A stretch of DNA of 64,000 bases from the NCBI GenBank assembly GCA_947568835.1, contig OX387609.1, positions 11,485,660 to 11,549,659 of the forward strand. The letters run 5' to 3'. Below, piece after piece: positions 10,426 to 20,433 of this stretch. The notes under the pieces were generated by a model, which worked only from the letters and a program-made list of their open reading frames with translations, made no database searches and had not been told where the DNA came from. Each line of letters opens with the position of its first letter. The first letter of the stretch is position 1. The position numbers and the translations under genes are program-made. The DNA is from Protonemura montana (taxonomy: Eukaryota; Arthropoda; Insecta; Plecoptera; Nemouridae).

Positions 10426-11727
10426 TTAAAAATCTGTGATTACATTTCTATCTCTAGTTATTTCCATTAAACTATCATTTTCGGAATATAAAATCATATC
10501 TACAGGACCTGTTAAGGTAGCGTTGAATCGAACTTCAATTCGAAATGACCCGTTTCGCTGTATAGACCAATGATTTGAGCTCGCCGACTGATCAGCAGTA
10601 AGATCAAAAACAGTAAGAAAATATCCATGAGCGTATTCCTCGCGAGATATATCATTTCCAACGTCTTGATGATTAATGCCTGTCCCTTCAAACAATGTCC
10701 TATATGCAGGAATGAATAGATTATTCTTGAAATCAGGCTGAAGAGCTGTGGTAGGAATTTGTTGTGAATCTACATACAATTGTAGAAAATTCAAATCATG
10801 ATTTTCAAAGAAAAAAGGATTTTTCCCAAAATCTCCATTGAACGCAGCATTTGAAACAAATCCAATCGCAACTCGTTTAGGTAACGTCCCTAAATATAAA
10901 TTATCAATAGTTCTAGATATGACCCCCGCAGGGATTGTAATATTTTTAATTTCTACTCGATTCAATGGATACTTCAGATTCGATCGTTCGAGTGCTCGCG
11001 AGTATCCCAAATGCAGCTCAGGTTTGATTCTGACTTTCCTCACAAACAACGTCGCATCAAGAATGTGCGTCTTTACCGAAGTATCTTCTGACATTAAATG
11101 AAATGCGTCTTTATTTAAATGAAATTTTAATCGCATTTCAACACCGTTAATAAGCAGCTTATCAGATGCAAACAGCTCATGATGGATACTAGACATTAGA
11201 TCCACAGTTTTACTACCTTTTATGAAGCTTGACCTCTTAACAAGTCCATCATTATCCTTGAAATCGTTGAATTTACCTGCAGTATCTTTATACCACAGTC
11301 TGGAAGTTAAATGCGTTTTTTTAGCTGATGAACCAAAGTTCAGTAAAGTTTCAATATATGCTCGATAACCATAAGTGTGTGAAGGCGATGATATCAGTTT
11401 ACCATTCAATGAGACCTCCACTTGCGAAAACAAACTATGCATCCAGTTATTGACCGGTCCGGTCACAACTTTATCATCAGCAATTAAATTAGTACCATCT
11501 GCTTTGGTAATTTTTGCTGTTAAAAGGAGCTCTGTGTATGCAAGATCAATGAACTCATTGCCATTATTATTTACAACAAACTCGAATTGTGAATTTCCTT
11601 CCAAAGACACAATAGGTTTATATGCTGCTTTGTATCCATATTCGATGGCTGCTTGTGTTAAAGGTGTTGTGAAAAGATCGAGCTCAGATTTCATAGCCTC
11701 CATCGAATTGCTATGTATAACAGACAT
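10426..11727 (-). CDS. Major capsid protein, double jelly-roll (Maverick PY)
   Basis: A 433-residue protein starting at the ATG at 11725-11727; an in-frame GTG two codons earlier is not needed. Motifs typical of Polinton/adintovirus hexon-like proteins are visible: a first beta block with IDLAYTELLLTAKI, then WMHSLFSQVEVSLNG at about residue 100 and TYGYRAYIETLLNFG at about 125. The C-terminal part has strand-rich segments such as FRIEVRFNATLTGPVDMILY. The product would form the pseudo-hexameric capsomers. The start lies 2 bp after the stop of the preceding core protein gene, so the two are probably co-transcribed. The reading frame is intact. The function assignment rests on family patterns and gene order. 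Confidence 0.85.
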   Translation of the reverse strand: MSVIHSNSMEAMKSELDLFTTPLTQAAIEYGYKAAYKPIVSLEGNSQFEFVVNNNGNEFIDLAYTELLLTAKITKADGTNLIADDKVVTGPVNNWMHSLFSQVEVSLNGKLISSPSHTYGYRAYIETLLNFGSSAKKTHLTSRLWYKDTAGKFNDFKDNDGLVKRSSFIKGSKTVDLMSSIHHELFASDKLLINGVEMRLKFHLNKDAFHLMSEDTSVKTHILDATLFVRKVRIKPELHLGYSRALERSNLKYPLNRVEIKNITIPAGVISRTIDNLYLGTLPKRVAIGFVSNAAFNGDFGKNPFFFENHDLNFLQLYVDSQQIPTTALQPDFKNNLFIPAYRTLFEGTGINHQDVGNDISREEYAHGYFLTVFDLTADQSASSNHWSIQRNGSFRIEVRFNATLTGPVDMILYSENDSLMEITRDRNVITDF

Positions 11728-11729
11728 TT

Positions 11730-12227
11730 TCACTTTTCAAAAATATCTCGCACTCTTCTCGATAACTTGATCTTCTTGGTGGTTTTCTTGCGTTGATGAC
11801 TCGAAGATTGTCTCTTCTTCTTTTTAACAACAACAGCCTTCCTACCACGGTTGCCCGGCACCAACTGAAGTGATTGGCAGCTTTTCAATCGTTTAAGACC
11901 AGAGCCCTTCATAAGAGTAAGTTTATCTTCAGCTTTTCGTTTAAGATTCGAACCAGCTTCCTTCAATCTATTTTCAAACGATTGTTTCACATTTTTTCTT
12001 TCCATTAAATCATTTGCAAAATTTACTCCAGTCATGAGTCCTTCTTGAGCAAGAGATCGAGCTCCACTTTTAAATATCGGTACTGCTAATCGCCACATAT
12101 TTTTAAAAAATGACGCTAGTCCACAACCACGCTGAAATTTGCTACCGTGATATATATTCATTCCCGATCCACATTGATTTTGGAAATAATCAATGTATCG
12201 ATCATGATAGTTACTGCTTTTACACAT
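11730..12227 (-). CDS. Basic virion core / minor capsid protein of the Maverick
   Basis: A 165-residue product if started at the ATG at 12225-12227, 7 bp after the penton gene stop. The open frame extends 13 codons further but overlaps the penton gene. The N-terminus has a Gly-rich motif (NQCGSGMNIYHG, then GCGLASFFKNM) followed by an amphipathic segment (LAVPIFKSGARSLAQEG). The middle is Lys/Glu-rich, and the C-terminus is strongly basic (KKKKRQSSSHQRKKTTKKIK). This organisation recalls adenovirus core and pVI/pX proteins and the equivalent small genes of adintoviruses: a membrane-active or cement segment followed by a DNA-binding tail. The role is inferred from composition and position between penton and hexon genes. 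Confidence 0.65.
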   Translation of the reverse strand: MCKSSNYHDRYIDYFQNQCGSGMNIYHGSKFQRGCGLASFFKNMWRLAVPIFKSGARSLAQEGLMTGVNFANDLMERKNVKQSFENRLKEAGSNLKRKAEDKLTLMKGSGLKRLKSCQSLQLVPGNRGRKAVVVKKKKRQSSSHQRKKTTKKIKLSRRVRDIFEK

Positions 12228-12234
12228 TTTAAAT

Positions 12235-13017
12235 CTAGTTACGACGACGTCGGAAATGTAGTACAACGCTTAGAACATCAGAATCGAATGAGATTGAATC
12301 ACCAAATGCATCTCTTATATCTATAGTAATCGATGAAAACTCTCGTTTAGCTACCGGAAAATACATTGGTGGATTGAAAGACTGTGAATGATTTCTTCCA
12401 TATTTTTCCTTGTACCAGAGAGTATCTATGCTAATCATTCGTGCAAGTGGCGCAAATATATCGCCCACTACGTGTGATTCAATAACATCACAATAAACAA
12501 GAAGCTGCTTTTGAAACCCTACATTCAAGCGGGATTTGTGTGGAGACGTTTTATCAGCAACAATATTCGTACCGGGTTCGAATCCCAATTGTAATCCTAG
12601 ATTGTCAGATAAAACTACAGATTTAATCATACTATCTTCTGCAATATCTACTCTCGTGAATGAATTAGCTTCGGTAAGTAAAATCTTTAGGTCTCCCGTC
12701 ACGTTTGCGAGGACACTATTTACTGCGTGATGAATTGCTGACACAGAATTATAGAAGCCAGGCTGAATTTCAATCGTCTTGGTTATGACATCTTCTTTAT
12801 CAGCTGTTTTTACACTGTAGGTCACTTTATTTGCATTTATCAATACGTTATTAATAAAAGGATAATGGATTTCAAATAAAGCACATTCCATATCATCTTG
12901 TAATTCTATGCGTTGTGGTAATTGAGTCACAAAGCGAGTTGCCGTATTCTTCGGATAGTAAGACGCCGAACTATTGCTCAAAAGGGTTAAATAAAATTCT
13001 TTGCTACTTTGAATCAT
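12235..13017 (-). CDS. Penton / minor capsid protein, single jelly-roll (Maverick PX)
   Basis: This 260-residue protein has the start pattern seen in Polinton penton proteins: FYLTLLSNSSASYYP, then NTATRFVTQLPQRIEL and ECALFEIHYP. Further conserved blocks are LLVYCDVIESHVVGD at about residue 173 and FNPPMYFPV at about 215. It ends in a basic FRRRRN. It would occupy the five-fold vertices of the particle. The start codon overlaps the integrase stop as ATGA (13014-13017), and the next gene begins 7 bp downstream. The reading frame is intact. Confidence 0.85.
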   Translation of the reverse strand: MIQSSKEFYLTLLSNSSASYYPKNTATRFVTQLPQRIELQDDMECALFEIHYPFINNVLINANKVTYSVKTADKEDVITKTIEIQPGFYNSVSAIHHAVNSVLANVTGDLKILLTEANSFTRVDIAEDSMIKSVVLSDNLGLQLGFEPGTNIVADKTSPHKSRLNVGFQKQLLVYCDVIESHVVGDIFAPLARMISIDTLWYKEKYGRNHSQSFNPPMYFPVAKREFSSITIDIRDAFGDSISFDSDVLSVVLHFRRRRN

Positions 13018-14102
13018 TTTAAATTAATAATTTCTGATTTCTTAACCCAAGAATTTTGAGATGATGGGTATCCGTACCACTTGACCAATACTTTCGAACT
13101 GCGTCCCTTCCCCTTCGTGGCGATGATTTTATCGATTTTAAATTCAGTAGATTTTCGAATTTGTACTCGTTTTAACTCAATTTCGTAAAAAGTTCCATCG
13201 ATAGGTGTATTACTTAAATCTTCTATTCTATAAACAGTTAAATGACGTCTTGGAAGAACTTCCGAAATAATAAATATCTCGTCCGTCCAATTTCTTTCGA
13301 AACCTTTCTCGAACTGCTCTTTCTCTTTAGAAATTCGTACATGATCACCAACTGAGAACTTATCCTTTTTTAATTTTTTGAAGGGCACTCGATCGTTTAG
13401 CGTTCGCCATACTTGTAGCATGTTATCAATCGTCACATGAACTGGTGCGATTTTTATTGTCTGGTGAACAGTGTTATTATATGCTTGAAGAAGATCGGGA
13501 AGAACCTCAATGTAACGATAAGATGATGAATAGGTAAAATATCGCCACAACCTAGTTTTTAATGTTTTATTAAACCGTTCAACAACAGCTGCTTTGATAT
13601 CCGGATTTGTAGCATAGTAATAATTAATGTTCCTCGCTGTTAGAAACGCTTGAAATTTTTTATTTTTGAATTCCTTGCCCTTGTCCATATTTAAATTTGT
13701 GGGTTTACGATTGGAGGACTTAAATATTTCCTGGAAACCTCTTATTACTTCCAAACTTGTTTTATTGTGCAAAGGTATCGCCCATGCAAATTTACTGAAA
13801 ATGTCAATTACAGTCAACAAATATTTATAATTATCATTATATTTACTAAGAGATTGAAGATCACACAAGTCTGACTGCCAAACATCATCAATATAGTTAA
13901 CAATATATCTATTTCTTTCGAAACGTTTCCTCAATGGACGATGTAATGTGTACGTGTCTTGAGATTCTAGCCACTGCTGCACGAGCATCTTAGGTATTTT
14001 CTTCTCAGCTGCCTTCCATAATTGACCTGTCGTTGAAAATCCTGCAGGGTGTGATGGGTCAAAATATATTTTCTGCAATATTTTTCTTGATTTAGCGTTC
14101 AT
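13014..14102 (-). CDS. Retroviral-type integrase with C-terminal chromodomain (Maverick INT)
   Basis: This is a 362-residue DDE integrase of the rve superfamily that would insert the element's ends and create the 6-bp duplication. The catalytic residues are Asp78 in VWQSDLCDLQ, Asp140 in NMDKGKEFKN and Glu175 in AAVVERFNKT; the last two are 35 positions apart. The N-terminus (KIYFDPSHPAGFSTTGQL) and the segment LLTVIDIFSKFAWAIPL are typical of Polinton integrases. A chromodomain-like module closes the protein (about residues 320-362, with VLVKWYGYPSSQNSW), which may steer insertion to particular chromatin. The start lies 8 bp after the preceding stop, and its stop overlaps the penton start. 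All catalytic residues are present. Confidence 0.93.
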   Translation of the reverse strand: MNAKSRKILQKIYFDPSHPAGFSTTGQLWKAAEKKIPKMLVQQWLESQDTYTLHRPLRKRFERNRYIVNYIDDVWQSDLCDLQSLSKYNDNYKYLLTVIDIFSKFAWAIPLHNKTSLEVIRGFQEIFKSSNRKPTNLNMDKGKEFKNKKFQAFLTARNINYYYATNPDIKAAVVERFNKTLKTRLWRYFTYSSSYRYIEVLPDLLQAYNNTVHQTIKIAPVHVTIDNMLQVWRTLNDRVPFKKLKKDKFSVGDHVRISKEKEQFEKGFERNWTDEIFIISEVLPRRHLTVYRIEDLSNTPIDGTFYEIELKRVQIRKSTEFKIDKIIATKGKGRSSKVLVKWYGYPSSQNSWVKKSEIINLK

Positions 14103-14110
14103 GACAGCTG

Positions 14111-15004
14111 CTAAAAGTGAAATCGTTTCCAGTTTGGAGCCAACACACGAGCACTTCTACGCTTTACATGCGTAACTTCCTGAGAAGGTGTCTGATCGTC
14201 AATTTTACGTTTCTTTCTTTTCTCTGTACTTGAAGTAGGAGAACTCACCACCTCACTATGAAATGAACGAATGAATTTTTTACGACGAATGTTTGATATA
14301 TATTTCATCGGGATTTTCAGTTCTTCCAAAATAGTTAAAAATTCTTTCCAACCCGTGGGATTGGAATCTTGTCGGTTAATCAGAACATCGGATATTAAAT
14401 CAATAATGTTTGAGTTATCGATAGTATTTCTTTTAATTCGTACTAGGCCGGTCGAACTATTCCAGTCAATAAGTTTGCTGTCGTAAAGAAGAGTATAAAG
14501 TTCTTTTGCAGCAACTTGTTTCTTTTCAGGTACAGACTGCAATAGCTTGACTTGCAATAAATTGATATCATCTTCGACTTCGGACTTTTCGTCGTCTTCA
14601 CTATTCACATTTGCAGCTAAGATATCTGATGATGTATTCAACGGTTTCATTTCTTTTTGGTCATCAATAATCTCTTGCTTAAACTCTGTAGGAATTAATT
14701 TCTCTTCAAATTGTGGTTGAAATGTTTCACTGGATCTGTTGTTATTTTTTGAAGATACAGAAATAAAATGTAGATAGCGTCGCAAGGTTTCTTGATATCG
14801 TGAAAGTTTCTCATTGGCATCCATACTTTTCATTCGAAGAATTTGCTTCATTTCATTTCTCAAAGCGATAATCATGTTCTTGATTGGATTTGTTGTCGAC
14901 GCTGTATTTTTTAATTTGTTGACTTGTAAACTATTAACTGGTGTCTTACCAAGTCGATCGAGTGTTTGTTGATCAATTAAAACCATCTTCTTGCAATTAT
15001 TCAT
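14111..15004 (-). CDS. Conserved Maverick protein of unknown function
   Basis: Predicted product of 297 residues from the ATG at 15002-15004. That ATG overlaps the stop of the preceding gene as TGATG, which is why I prefer it to the longer open frame reaching 15103. The N-terminus NNCKKMVLIDQQTLDRLGK resembles a Polinton/adintovirus accessory protein that begins with a similar MVLI-type motif. A charged, low-complexity middle (NVNSEDDEKSEVEDD) follows. A compact C-terminal domain (WNSSTGLVRIKRNTI ... WKEFLTILEELKIP) precedes a basic nuclear-signal-like tail (EKRKKRKIDD, KRRSAR). No catalytic motif is visible. A virion or regulatory role is possible. The function is not known to me. Confidence 0.65.
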   Translation of the reverse strand: MNNCKKMVLIDQQTLDRLGKTPVNSLQVNKLKNTASTTNPIKNMIIALRNEMKQILRMKSMDANEKLSRYQETLRRYLHFISVSSKNNNRSSETFQPQFEEKLIPTEFKQEIIDDQKEMKPLNTSSDILAANVNSEDDEKSEVEDDINLLQVKLLQSVPEKKQVAAKELYTLLYDSKLIDWNSSTGLVRIKRNTIDNSNIIDLISDVLINRQDSNPTGWKEFLTILEELKIPMKYISNIRRKKFIRSFHSEVVSSPTSSTEKRKKRKIDDQTPSQEVTHVKRRSARVLAPNWKRFHF

Positions 15005-15330
15005 CACGTCATCAATCCCGAAATTACACCACTCAGAATTGGTCCCAACAATAAGGGAATCAGAGACCCACCTCTCTGAAGAATTTTCTTTTTTTTCTGC
15101 CAAGTATCACCTTTCTTTATCAATTTTCTGAGCGTGTGCTTGTGTCGAGAGAGTCGGCTTTTATGACCAGGTTTCAGGGGAACATTCCCTAAAATACAGT
15201 TTTGTATGCACTCCAATATCGATTTGATTAGATTTCTATCAGCGACTTTCAAAATGGCTTTGCGCATTTTTGGTCCGCTTTTGTTTAAAACCTTAAGGAG
15301 GTCCATTTCTTTGATAACTGAAGCACTCAT
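15004..15330 (-). CDS. Small conserved Maverick protein with glycine-rich hydrophobic tail
   Basis: A 108-residue protein. The N-terminal helical part (IKSILECIQNCILGNVPL) is followed by a basic segment (KSRLSRHKHTLRKLIKKG, then KKKKILQRGG) and a short hydrophobic end (SLIPLLLGPILSGVISGLM). The order basic stretch, QRGG, apolar helix recurs in Polintons and adintoviruses and resembles precursors of adenovirus membrane-lytic or core peptides. It could be a substrate of the element's own protease. Its stop overlaps the next start as TGATG, suggesting coupled translation from one mRNA. Confidence 0.7.
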   Translation of the reverse strand: MSASVIKEMDLLKVLNKSGPKMRKAILKVADRNLIKSILECIQNCILGNVPLKPGHKSRLSRHKHTLRKLIKKGDTWQKKKKILQRGGSLIPLLLGPILSGVISGLMT

Positions 15331-15369
15331 GATGAGAGAATGATAAAAGAGAGTCGCATCATCAGTTAT

Positions 15370-16002
15370 TTATAATAATTTAGGAATATAAACAAAATGG
15401 TTTACATCGTCTGGAAAAATTGATGTTCGAATGCGTAGATTTTCATCAGTTGTCTGGTGACAGTCAACAAGTAGGTATCCGTATGGTAATTTAGTGGCAT
15501 CTTCATAGGCTTCTTCCAAAAATTTTACATTTCGCGGACTTATTTGCTTAGCTAAAAATGAAAACTGTTTCCGATCTCGTGGGTTGCGGAAGCAGACGAT
15601 ATAATGAGAATTCAGAGATACGTCTCGCATTCCTTTACCTTTATGGAATAAATTTTGTGTAATGAAAAAAACTGAAATATTTTTGTGATGTGAATATTTC
15701 GTGAACAAGTCGATTACTCTGTTGTCCATTTCTGACATCATATCATCTATAATTATTAGTTTTCCACCACTTTCTGCACTAAAATCATCGATATTCGGTA
15801 TACCTTTGTGAAATGTAACGCGAGAATCAGTAATGGAATCGTGAAAATCTTGCATTTCTGAGTAGCACCAAATGATTTGATTGATGTGTGTATCAGTCAT
15901 TTCATCTAGATTCGATATAAATCGTCTAACAAATGTAGTTTTACCACAACCTGTACTTCCAGCTAAAAGACTAGTGAATGGTACCTTCCACCTCACTTCC
16001 AT
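15370..16002 (-). CDS. DNA-packaging ATPase, FtsK/HerA type (Maverick ATP)
   Basis: This 210-residue P-loop ATPase is expected to pump element DNA into the capsid. Walker A is AGSTGCGKTTF at residues 14-24. Walker B is KLIIIDDMM at about 80-88. A sensor-like ITQN follows at about 113. The length and the sequence VPFTSLLAGSTGCGKT are typical of the A32-like packaging ATPases of Polintons, adintoviruses and virophages. It begins about 190 bp downstream of the polymerase stop. The gap (16003-16195) is AT-rich with no coding sequence. The reading frame is intact. Confidence 0.9.
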   Translation of the reverse strand: MEVRWKVPFTSLLAGSTGCGKTTFVRRFISNLDEMTDTHINQIIWCYSEMQDFHDSITDSRVTFHKGIPNIDDFSAESGGKLIIIDDMMSEMDNRVIDLFTKYSHHKNISVFFITQNLFHKGKGMRDVSLNSHYIVCFRNPRDRKQFSFLAKQISPRNVKFLEEAYEDATKLPYGYLLVDCHQTTDENLRIRTSIFPDDVNHFVYIPKLL

Positions 16003-16195
16003 ATTGAAGACTGGTGGTAACTAGTAGATACTACACCATTTATTTGGATCCTGAGTAAACATTCATGAATTATAATAAGTTGTAGTATGGCAGTAAAGGA
16101 TGAGGAGGTGTGATAGGAATTCAAAATTAATCAGTTATTTATGTACATGTTTATTTATTTTTTATTACACAGCCGACACCTGGTTAATTTATTAA

Positions 16196-19100
16196 CTAAT
16201 TGCAATCATCTGAATCGCGATCCAGTTCATCAATATCAATAATATTACAATGGCCATGGGCAAGTGTATGATATCCATCGTCTAATACATATCTTTTATC
16301 GTCGAATGGTGATAGTGTGATCTTTCGTTGAGTTGTTGTATATAAGTTATGATTAAAACTTCGAATGCTAGACATAGATGCACTTTGAATCACTTTTTGA
16401 AAAATCGATTTCTTGTAATCATCGTGTTTAATTACTTTTTCTAAAACATATCTCAAAACTCCTTTTCCTACTTTCTTACATTTTCCATTAGCTTCTAAAA
16501 TGGAATACATCTTAGCCCTCAATCCTACAAATTCTTCTATGACAGCACCAGCGGTTTCATCTGTCATTTTACCTGGAACTTTCATATTGACATTGCTGTA
16601 CAGAGGATGTGTGCTTGGGTAATTTGAAGTGTCGAATAGATTCATATGAGCTTTCATATCGCAATATATATCTTCGGTTTTTATATGATATGTCAGGCTA
16701 TCGGTGTCGGTGAAAAGTAAGGTGGCATTATTTCCATACTTATTCTTTACAAAGTTGTAATGGAAATCATAAACAAATCCCTTGCTTAGCTCTAATATTG
16801 CGAACCCTGCGTAAATTGGTCGATTGAGAATGAGACATTTCTTTTTGGATTGCACGGCTACAAGATCATTTGAAAAAATTGTGAAACTCTCAAACGAAGG
16901 AGCCGCTACAACTTTTAATAGCCTCTTTTCTACGTTCACTAATTCAATGTTAACTCTGTTACGAAGGTTTTCCATAGTCTTACCAAAAACAGCATTGTTC
17001 ATTAGCTTGAAGAAATCTTTTTCAAAAGAGTTGGTCGCCTGTTTACGCTGCGATGTGTTAAATTCTATATATTCTTTTAACCAAGAGCTTTGCTTAAATT
17101 TAAGAACTCGATGAATTTTAAGAAGTTTTAATCCCAAGTCAAGATATTGTTGCAAATTTCTATAATGAATTATGTAGTTGGTTTTATCGTTTAGGTTTGG
17201 TACTAGTTTTCTGACATTTTTTGCAGGTTTAAAGTTCAAGTCTTCCAACAGTTTCTTACTGTAAGGAGAAATCATCTCTTCAGTAACGTTTATATTCTCC
17301 GGAGCCACAGGATAATCATTGTGCAATTCATGCAGATTATGTGAATATTCCAAATCGACCTCTAAAATGTATCCAAATTCAGAGTCTTGTGAAATATTAT
17401 GAATATTAAACTGACTTATTTCATCCTCATTCATCCATTCAAAATGACTGATAGGTAATTTTTGAGACATCGCTTGCCCGTATAGATTGTTCACATCCCA
17501 ATAAATAATATACGACGATTCAGCGTTCTTATCGAAGTCATCTACGTACTTGTTATTTGCTGATGCGTAACGGGTTGAGATCATTGAAACTCCGCCTCGT
17601 ATTCCCTGCTCCATGAATAAGTACATATCAGGATCCGTAAGTAATTCGAGGTGGCAGCCGCTCATCTTAAGAAATGATTGCCAGCTGTAACCTGGCAATG
17701 TATACGTCTGTAAGGGATCAAGTTTATAATGTTTCATAGATATTTCTCGGAAGCTTTCAAAAATATCTGCTAGCAATAGCACATCTGTTTTGACATATAA
17801 ATCCTGATACTCGCCTAAATTTTGGATTTTAAATAGACTCCAAACCTTTTTAGCATGTTCATAATCTTCGTCACTAATATGTTCATCGCGAATCGTGTTA
17901 TAAAAAGCTGCTTTAGAAGGTAGTTTTGTCTCGTCAAATTTTGTTTGTGAATCCATGTAGTCATATGGAAAAACGCCCTTACGGAGAAGATGTGTAAATT
18001 CTTCCTTGTTTTCAAAGTTCTGTTTGGTAATTTTAAATTTATCCTCTCCATAGCTTAACAAATTTTTAGTGAGTGTTTCAAGAGATGTATTCAAAAATTG
18101 AAGAGAGTCGAGAAAACGCAAAGAATTAATCTGGAATGCAACATATTTTTCAGTGTTGTTTGGGATACACGTGATTTTACAAAATTTGAATTTTCCAAGT
18201 TCCTGCATAATAATATGACTATCATAATTTTTTAAATTGTGAAACAAGACTGAAATATGTTTAGCCTGTTTGAAGTTGAGATTACACGAGGAATGAGCTG
18301 CTCCTCTGTAAAGTCCAGACATGTGACAATGATCGCGTACCCTAAATTCATCGAGATCCTTCGAGCAAATAAAACATTCTTTTGAATTCAGAAAGCTCTG
18401 CTCCTCTTCCGGAGTAATTATTATCGGATTATTTTCATTCATTAGCTTTTGCAACTCTTCTTCCTCTTTTAAAATGCTTTTAAGGAAGTGAGTGATTGCA
18501 TCTGATCCTCTATACACAACTAAAGGTTTGTGCATTTCACCCTTTGCATTTATCACAACATATGAATATCCTGAACACATATGTTGAGTTGTTTTTAAAG
18601 TGTGCGAGAAATCATCATTCGGAGAGCATCCACTTATTTTCAGGTTTAAACTTTCAAAATCTGCGTAAATTGTGAAAGGTACTTTCAACATGAAATGATA
18701 ATTTTTGAATCGCATTATATTATCAGATGGCATTTTTATTTTCTGTGGTTCGTTTTTATTGCAAAACTTCGAATGATCATCAAGGAGCGATTGTCTTGAA
18801 AATCTATGTAAGCAAAAATGACAGTAAAATGATCGGTGTTCGTGATGAGTTACTGAACCTAGCAAGCGACTTAAACTGCTTATCAAGCAAAAGTGATTCG
18901 TCGTTTCGTTTGATAAATACAATAAATTTATATGAGTATCGCAGGAAAATTTTGTGATTCGGAGCGGAAAAACTTCACATTCATATCCAAACACGTTTAC
19001 AGATATATTGTTCTGTTTCTCAAAACGAGATAATTTTGAAATTTGGACGGGGTATTCAATACCTGACATATTCAAGTGTGACTCGTATTGCTTGTATGCA

Positions 19101-20194
19101 TGTATACGATTTCGATTGTGACAGGGTTCATATAAATGTGCTAACACAGACCAAAGGAAGCATTTTTGGTCGTTGTTTTGAACATTTAAAATCGCCTTTT
19201 TTTTTACTAATTTTTTTGGTAAGGGAATGTAACTACTTGCAGCTAAGGGAACATATTTGGCGATGTTAAGTTCAAATCTTAGAATTCTTTCAAAATTCCA
19301 ATTACTACCTTCCCTCTGAAAATTTGATTTTGCCTTTGCAATCGACTCAAAAGCTTGATTAAATTGTTTATTAAACTCAAAATGTTGTAATAGTGTGAAG
19401 TTGCAACTTCTGAAGCATGGTGTTGACTCGCTTTGCTTGTCTGCCACAATTTTGGTGAAGAGTGGATAAATTGTCAGGTACCATTTAACACCGCGGGATT
19501 TCGAAATATTCTTCATTAATTGAATTTCAATATCATTTTTGCTATCAGCCAAATATGTTAAAACATCAATACGATCATCTGGAATTTTGAACGTGTAAGT
19601 TTTAACGCTCCTGTTTAGCGCAGATTTTGAAAGTTTTCCCCTACCGATTTGATTTAAGCTTTGTAGAGAATGTTGTTGATTTGAAGATGGTATTTCTGTC
19701 AGAGTCGACGGGTTTTGACGATTACCAACGTTATCATGACTGGCATGATGAGTCAGCATCTTCTTTTCATTCAAGAAAAATTTTGAACACACGCTACACT
19801 GAAAGTGTTTCAAACTGCGATGTTTTTTGAAATTGTCTTTTCTAGAAAATGTTGATCCGCAGAGCTCGCAAGGTCCGAAGAATGGTCTAACTGTTGGGAC
19901 TTCAGTAGGACTGTAAATAAAAATAAAAATAAATAAGTTGAAGGTATTAATCGAATGTTTTGTAAAATGAATCTACAAAGAATGCGTACCTGTCATCTGA
20001 TGCTGCTGGTGAATTTGTCACCATTGCTAAAATAGCATCACATGCATTCTCTAGATCCCTGCAAGAATGAACACAGAGATTGTGTAAACATCTTTTAGAC
20101 AATTATACAAATCCAATTTAAATGAAAAGTAATATTCGAATTTATTAAATAGGTATACTCACATTAAATTTTGTATTTCATTTTTTGATTCCAT
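16196..20194 (-). CDS. Protein-primed family B DNA polymerase (Maverick PolB), three exons
   Basis: The coding exons are 20163-20194, 19990-20058 and 16196-19910. The introns have GT-AG ends and the phases agree at both joins, predicting about 1271 residues. Two C2H2 zinc fingers start the protein: Cys48/Cys51/His64/His69 and Cys72/Cys75/His88/His92. Next come a 3'-5' exonuclease domain (YADFESL at about 449; FHNLKNYDSH; VKTDVLLLADIFESF) with an embedded HNH/endonuclease VII-like Cys/His motif (RDHCHMSGLYRGAAHSSCN at about 554). The polymerase motifs follow: A (WDVNNLYGQAM, about 839), B (KLMNNAVFGKTMEN, about 1004) and C (FTDTDSL, about 1102). It would replicate the linear element from terminal proteins. 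The frame is intact. The first exon codes only 11 residues. The introns and start are inferred from splice-site fit. Confidence 0.92.
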
Positions 20195-20433
20195 TCTTGC
20201 TGATAATGATGATGATGGTGATGATAAGAAGTTATTTTAAGTAATTTCTATATATTTTTATTATTCTAATCAGTTCGTTTTTTTTTTTTTTTTTTATTTT
20301 AGGAAAATAAGATTTTATGCTGAGGTAGCAATATCAAAATATTTCGAGTAGTATAATTGCTGCAGTCAATGTGCGAGGCGTAAAGTTAAAAAATCAAGCT
20401 TATATCAGCTGGATCTGATTCCACTGTACAATG
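20195..20433. other. Upstream region of PolB inside the element
   Basis: Between the polymerase ATG and the right terminal repeat lie a (GAT)n-like stretch at about 20196-20222, a 17-base T run at about 20279-20295 and AT-rich DNA. No gene is visible. The promoter may be here or in the terminal repeat (inference). Confidence 0.4.

Noticed and set aside
11728..11733. GTG start two codons upstream of the capsid ATG
   Set aside because: A non-ATG start is not needed; the ATG at 11725-11727 follows the upstream stop by 2 bp.
15005..15103. N-terminal extension of the unknown Maverick protein by 33 codons
   Set aside because: It overlaps the 108-residue gene out of frame. The internal ATG in TGATG is the better start.
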